From: Methylobacillus flagellatus
GTDB taxonomy: Bacteria; Pseudomonadota; Gammaproteobacteria; Burkholderiales; Methylophilaceae
NCBI RefSeq assembly: GCF_005502435.1
Contig: NZ_SCOU01000001.1
Coordinates: forward strand, 744,001 to 808,000
Length of the DNA stretch: 64,000 nucleotides
Direction of reading: 5' to 3'
Position numbers and translations under genes: made by a program. Under the pieces are notes generated by a model. It was not told the DNA's origin. It saw only the letters and a program-made list of their open reading frames with translations, and did not search any database. Below are positions 61,759 to 64,000 of this stretch, one piece after another; positions within the stretch are counted from its first letter, which is position 1; each line of letters starts with the position of its first letter.

Positions 61759-62619
61759 ATGATAGGCATGAAATTTTCCATCGGACTGCAATACGAGGTG
61801 CTCAACTGCCCGGCAGATTTTATTTTCAATGTGCATGCCGCTGAAACGGCCGGCCAGAGGATAGTGACCGAGCGCCTGAGCATCAGCCAGAATGTGCATC
61901 AGGAAATGTATGTGGATCCGTTCTACGGCACCCGCTATCTGCGCCTGAATGCGCAGCCCGGGCCGCTCAGCCTGGAATACGAAGCCACGGTGGAGATCAC
62001 GCATGCGATCGCCGACCCTAGCCAGTTGCATGAAGTGCCGATCGCGCAGCTGCCGCTGGAGATCATGCGCTATATCTACCCCAGCCGTTATTGCCAGTCC
62101 GACCGGCTTGGCAAGTTCGTGCTGCAGGCGTTCGGCCATGTGCCGCCCGGGTTCAGCCGCGTCCAGGCGATGATCGCCTGGATATTAGAGCGTACGACGT
62201 TTCAATCCGGCACCACCAACAGCAGCACCTCGGCCACCGACACCTTGCTGGAGCAGCGTGGCGTATGTCGTGATTTTGCGCATCTGCTGATCGCCTTGTG
62301 CCGTGCCCTGAATATCCCGGCGCGCTTTGTCACTGGCATCGATTATGGCGCCGACCCGGCACTGGGGCCGTGCGATTTTCATGCCTATGTGGAGGTGTAT
62401 CTGAGCGGCCGCTGGTATCTGTTCGACCCCAGCGGTGTTTCCATCCCGATGGGGCTGGTGCGCATGGGCACCGGCCGCGATGCCGCCGATGTGGCCTTTG
62501 CCACGGTGTTTGGTGCCATCAATTCATGGTCACCCAAGATCACGATTGATCCCATCCACGACCCGGCTAATGGCTATGACATGCCGACGCATACGGCGCA
62601 GGCGCTGTGCAGTTGCTAG
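61759..62619 (+). CDS. Transglutaminase-like (TGc) domain protein
   Basis: This 286-residue protein has an N-terminal beta domain (about residues 1-90) and a transglutaminase-like core. The catalytic Cys is in QRGVCRDFAHL, the His in CDFHAYVEVYL and the Asp in WYLFDPSGVS. Such proteins are often cysteine proteases or amidases in peptide or glycopeptide turnover. ATG 61759 is used; the preceding open frame lacks homology. It is convergent with hflX. Confidence 0.88.
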   Translation: MIGMKFSIGLQYEVLNCPADFIFNVHAAETAGQRIVTERLSISQNVHQEMYVDPFYGTRYLRLNAQPGPLSLEYEATVEITHAIADPSQLHEVPIAQLPLEIMRYIYPSRYCQSDRLGKFVLQAFGHVPPGFSRVQAMIAWILERTTFQSGTTNSSTSATDTLLEQRGVCRDFAHLLIALCRALNIPARFVTGIDYGADPALGPCDFHAYVEVYLSGRWYLFDPSGVSIPMGLVRMGTGRDAADVAFATVFGAINSWSPKITIDPIHDPANGYDMPTHTAQALCSC

Positions 62620-62723
62620 AAGTGAGGCAACCGGGTTAGAGGAAAAAGCAAGCGGAGCAAGAGCAAGCGCCTATCGAAACTGGCTGGCGATACGCGCATG
62701 CCCCACACTACACCCCATCAACA

Positions 62724-64000
62724 TCACGCAAGCTGACTGAACTGTTCTTTTAACTGCATGACCGCATCCGGCGCAGCGCGCACGCGGAACAATGCGCCTT
62801 CATCGCTGGCGCTTTCTTCCAGCACCTGACAGTTGGCGTAGATGTCGCGGCGCAGTTGCTGCGCGGACCAGGGCAGGAACAGCTCGGCTTCGATCAGGTC
62901 GCGCTGGAAGAAGGCCACGATGATCTGATGCAGCCTGGCGACTTCTTCCGGACGGCGCGCACTCATCACCACACAGTCCGGGTATTTTTCGCGCAGGGCC
63001 GCTTCGCATGCGGCTTGAGCCGCTGCGTCACCCACGTGGTCGATCTTGTTGAACACGCGGATACGCGGCACTTCATGCGCTTCGATCTCTTTCAGCACGG
63101 TGTCGGTGACTTCCAGCTGGCGCTCGAAGCCCGGGTCACTGGCGTCGATGACATGCAGCAGCAAGGCGGCGTCCAGCGCCTCATCCAGCGTGGATTTGAA
63201 CGAGGCCACTAGGCCGTGTGGCAGGTTCTTGATGAAGCCGACGGTGTCGCTGACCAGCACACGCGGCATGCTTTCCGGATGCAGGGTGCGCACGGTGGTA
63301 TCCAGCGTGGCGAACAGTTTGTTGGCAACCAGCACCTCGCTGCCGGTGAGGGCGCGCATCAGCGTGGATTTGCCCGCGTTGGTGTAGCCCACCAGCGCGA
63401 CATTGGCCTGGCTTTGGCGGTCCTGACGGCGCGCACGCTGGGTCTTGCGCTCCGCGTCCATGGCCACGATCTCCTGTTGCAGCTCGGCGATGCGGTCACG
63501 GATCTTGCGGCGGTCCAGCTCGGTATGCGATTCACCACCGCCACGACCACCCGCGCCACTGCGCTGACGGCCTTGCGGGCCGGCCAGCTTGGCCGCTTCG
63601 CGCATACGTGGCGCCATATAGCCTAAGCGGGCGATCTCCACCTGCGCGCGCGCCGCACGGGAGCGGGCATTGCGGTGGAAGATCTCCAGGATGACCATGG
63701 TGCGGTCCATCACCTCGCAGCCGACTTCTTTTTCCAGATTGCGGGCCTGCGATGGCGAGATCTCGTGGTCCACCAGCAGGGCCTCGATCTCTTGTGCATC
63801 CGGGTCGGGGATCACCTCGTCCGCGTCTTCCCCCTCACCCGCCGGGTTCACAAAATCGCGGATCTCCTGCCGTTTGCCCACACCCAGGTAAGCGGTCATG
63901 TCGAAGCTGGAGCGCTTTTGCACAAAAGTACGCACCACCTGATAGCCCAGGGTCTTGGCCAGCTCGCGCAGCTCGTTGAGCGAGGCTTCGAACTCGATAT
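62724..64000 (-). CDS. hflX: GTPase HflX (5' end beyond the window)
   Basis: This ribosome-splitting GTPase is incomplete because the frame stays open to the right edge. The visible part has the N-terminal HflX domain (SSFDMTAYLGVGK, EIEALLVDHEISPSQARNLEK), then the glycine-rich linker, and the G domain with G1 GYTNAGKST, G3 DTVGFIKNLPHGLVASFKST and G4 FNKIDHVGD. About 425 codons are seen. In many proteobacteria it follows hfq, which would lie outside the window. Confidence 0.93.
   Translation of the reverse strand, partial: IEFEASLNELRELAKTLGYQVVRTFVQKRSSFDMTAYLGVGKRQEIRDFVNPAGEGEDADEVIPDPDAQEIEALLVDHEISPSQARNLEKEVGCEVMDRTMVILEIFHRNARSRAARAQVEIARLGYMAPRMREAAKLAGPQGRQRSGAGGRGGGESHTELDRRKIRDRIAELQQEIVAMDAERKTQRARRQDRQSQANVALVGYTNAGKSTLMRALTGSEVLVANKLFATLDTTVRTLHPESMPRVLVSDTVGFIKNLPHGLVASFKSTLDEALDAALLLHVIDASDPGFERQLEVTDTVLKEIEAHEVPRIRVFNKIDHVGDAAAQAACEAALREKYPDCVVMSARRPEEVARLHQIIVAFFQRDLIEAELFLPWSAQQLRRDIYANCQVLEESASDEGALFRVRAAPDAVMQLKEQFSQLA

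Overview
The window is about 64 kb of a betaproteobacterial chromosome. The conserved gene orders (rnm-yciO-M50 protease-trpS-emrE-scpA-scpB-rluB; ispZ-yciI-bolA-parvulin; sucC-sucD-ankyrin-nadE-glnB; TPR-lolB-ispE-tRNA-Gln-prs-rplY-pth-ychF) and the moderately high GC fit Betaproteobacteria, probably Nitrosomonadales or close to it. That placement is inference from gene order and protein style; no database was searched.

At both ends lie small integron remnants that face inward. On the left (about 29-3836) there is a 43-codon 5' fragment of an integron integrase gene, an attI-like junction and three gene cassettes separated by attC sites. The cassettes carry an unknown gene, a HEPN-like gene, and a complete SmaI-type restriction-modification system (controller C, endonuclease R, N4-cytosine methyltransferase M). 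On the right (about 60063-61444, minus orientation) there is a more decayed integrase fragment broken at the same codon, followed by a SMI1/KNR4-like cassette with a 135-bp attC and a lipoprotein gene. The two outer ends (29-95 and 61378-61444) are inverted copies of each other. They bracket about 57 kb of ordinary chromosome.

The chromosomal block runs as follows. 4.2-6.3 kb: two related lipoproteins and rluB. 6.3-11.6 kb: scpAB, emrE-like, trpS, an M50 protease, yciO and rnm. 11.7-13.8 kb: ispZ, yciI, bolA and a periplasmic parvulin. 13.9-16 kb: feoAB. 16.1-18.1 kb: DUF485 and actP for acetate uptake. 18.2-20 kb: an exported unknown, a VOC protein, DUF486 and a PII protein. 20-25 kb: nadE, an exported ankyrin protein and sucDC. 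25-26.5 kb: serB and a periplasmic cyclophilin. 26.7-32.6 kb: an unknown gene and a six-gene exported redox cluster (beta-propeller lipoprotein, unknown, PQQ-type dehydrogenase, FccB-like flavoprotein, cytochrome c, ankyrin protein). 32.6-41.4 kb: purL, mutM and a Gld-like ABC operon. 41.8-48.7 kb: TPR protein, lolB, ispE, tRNA-Gln, prs, rplY, pth and ychF. 48.9-53.2 kb: sulfotransferase, tRNA-Met, a Tim44-like protein and a divergent arsenic locus (arsR-arsC / acr3). 53.2-59.8 kb: ppc, a YqiA-like esterase, a trypsin-like protease with TPRs and an ABC exporter. Outside the right integron remnant are a transglutaminase-like protein and hflX, which runs off the window.

The most notable feature is the mirror-image pair of truncated integrons and the self-contained restriction-modification cassette, whose C and M promoters share an operator-like sequence. 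No CRISPR array, rRNA operon or intact insertion sequence was seen.
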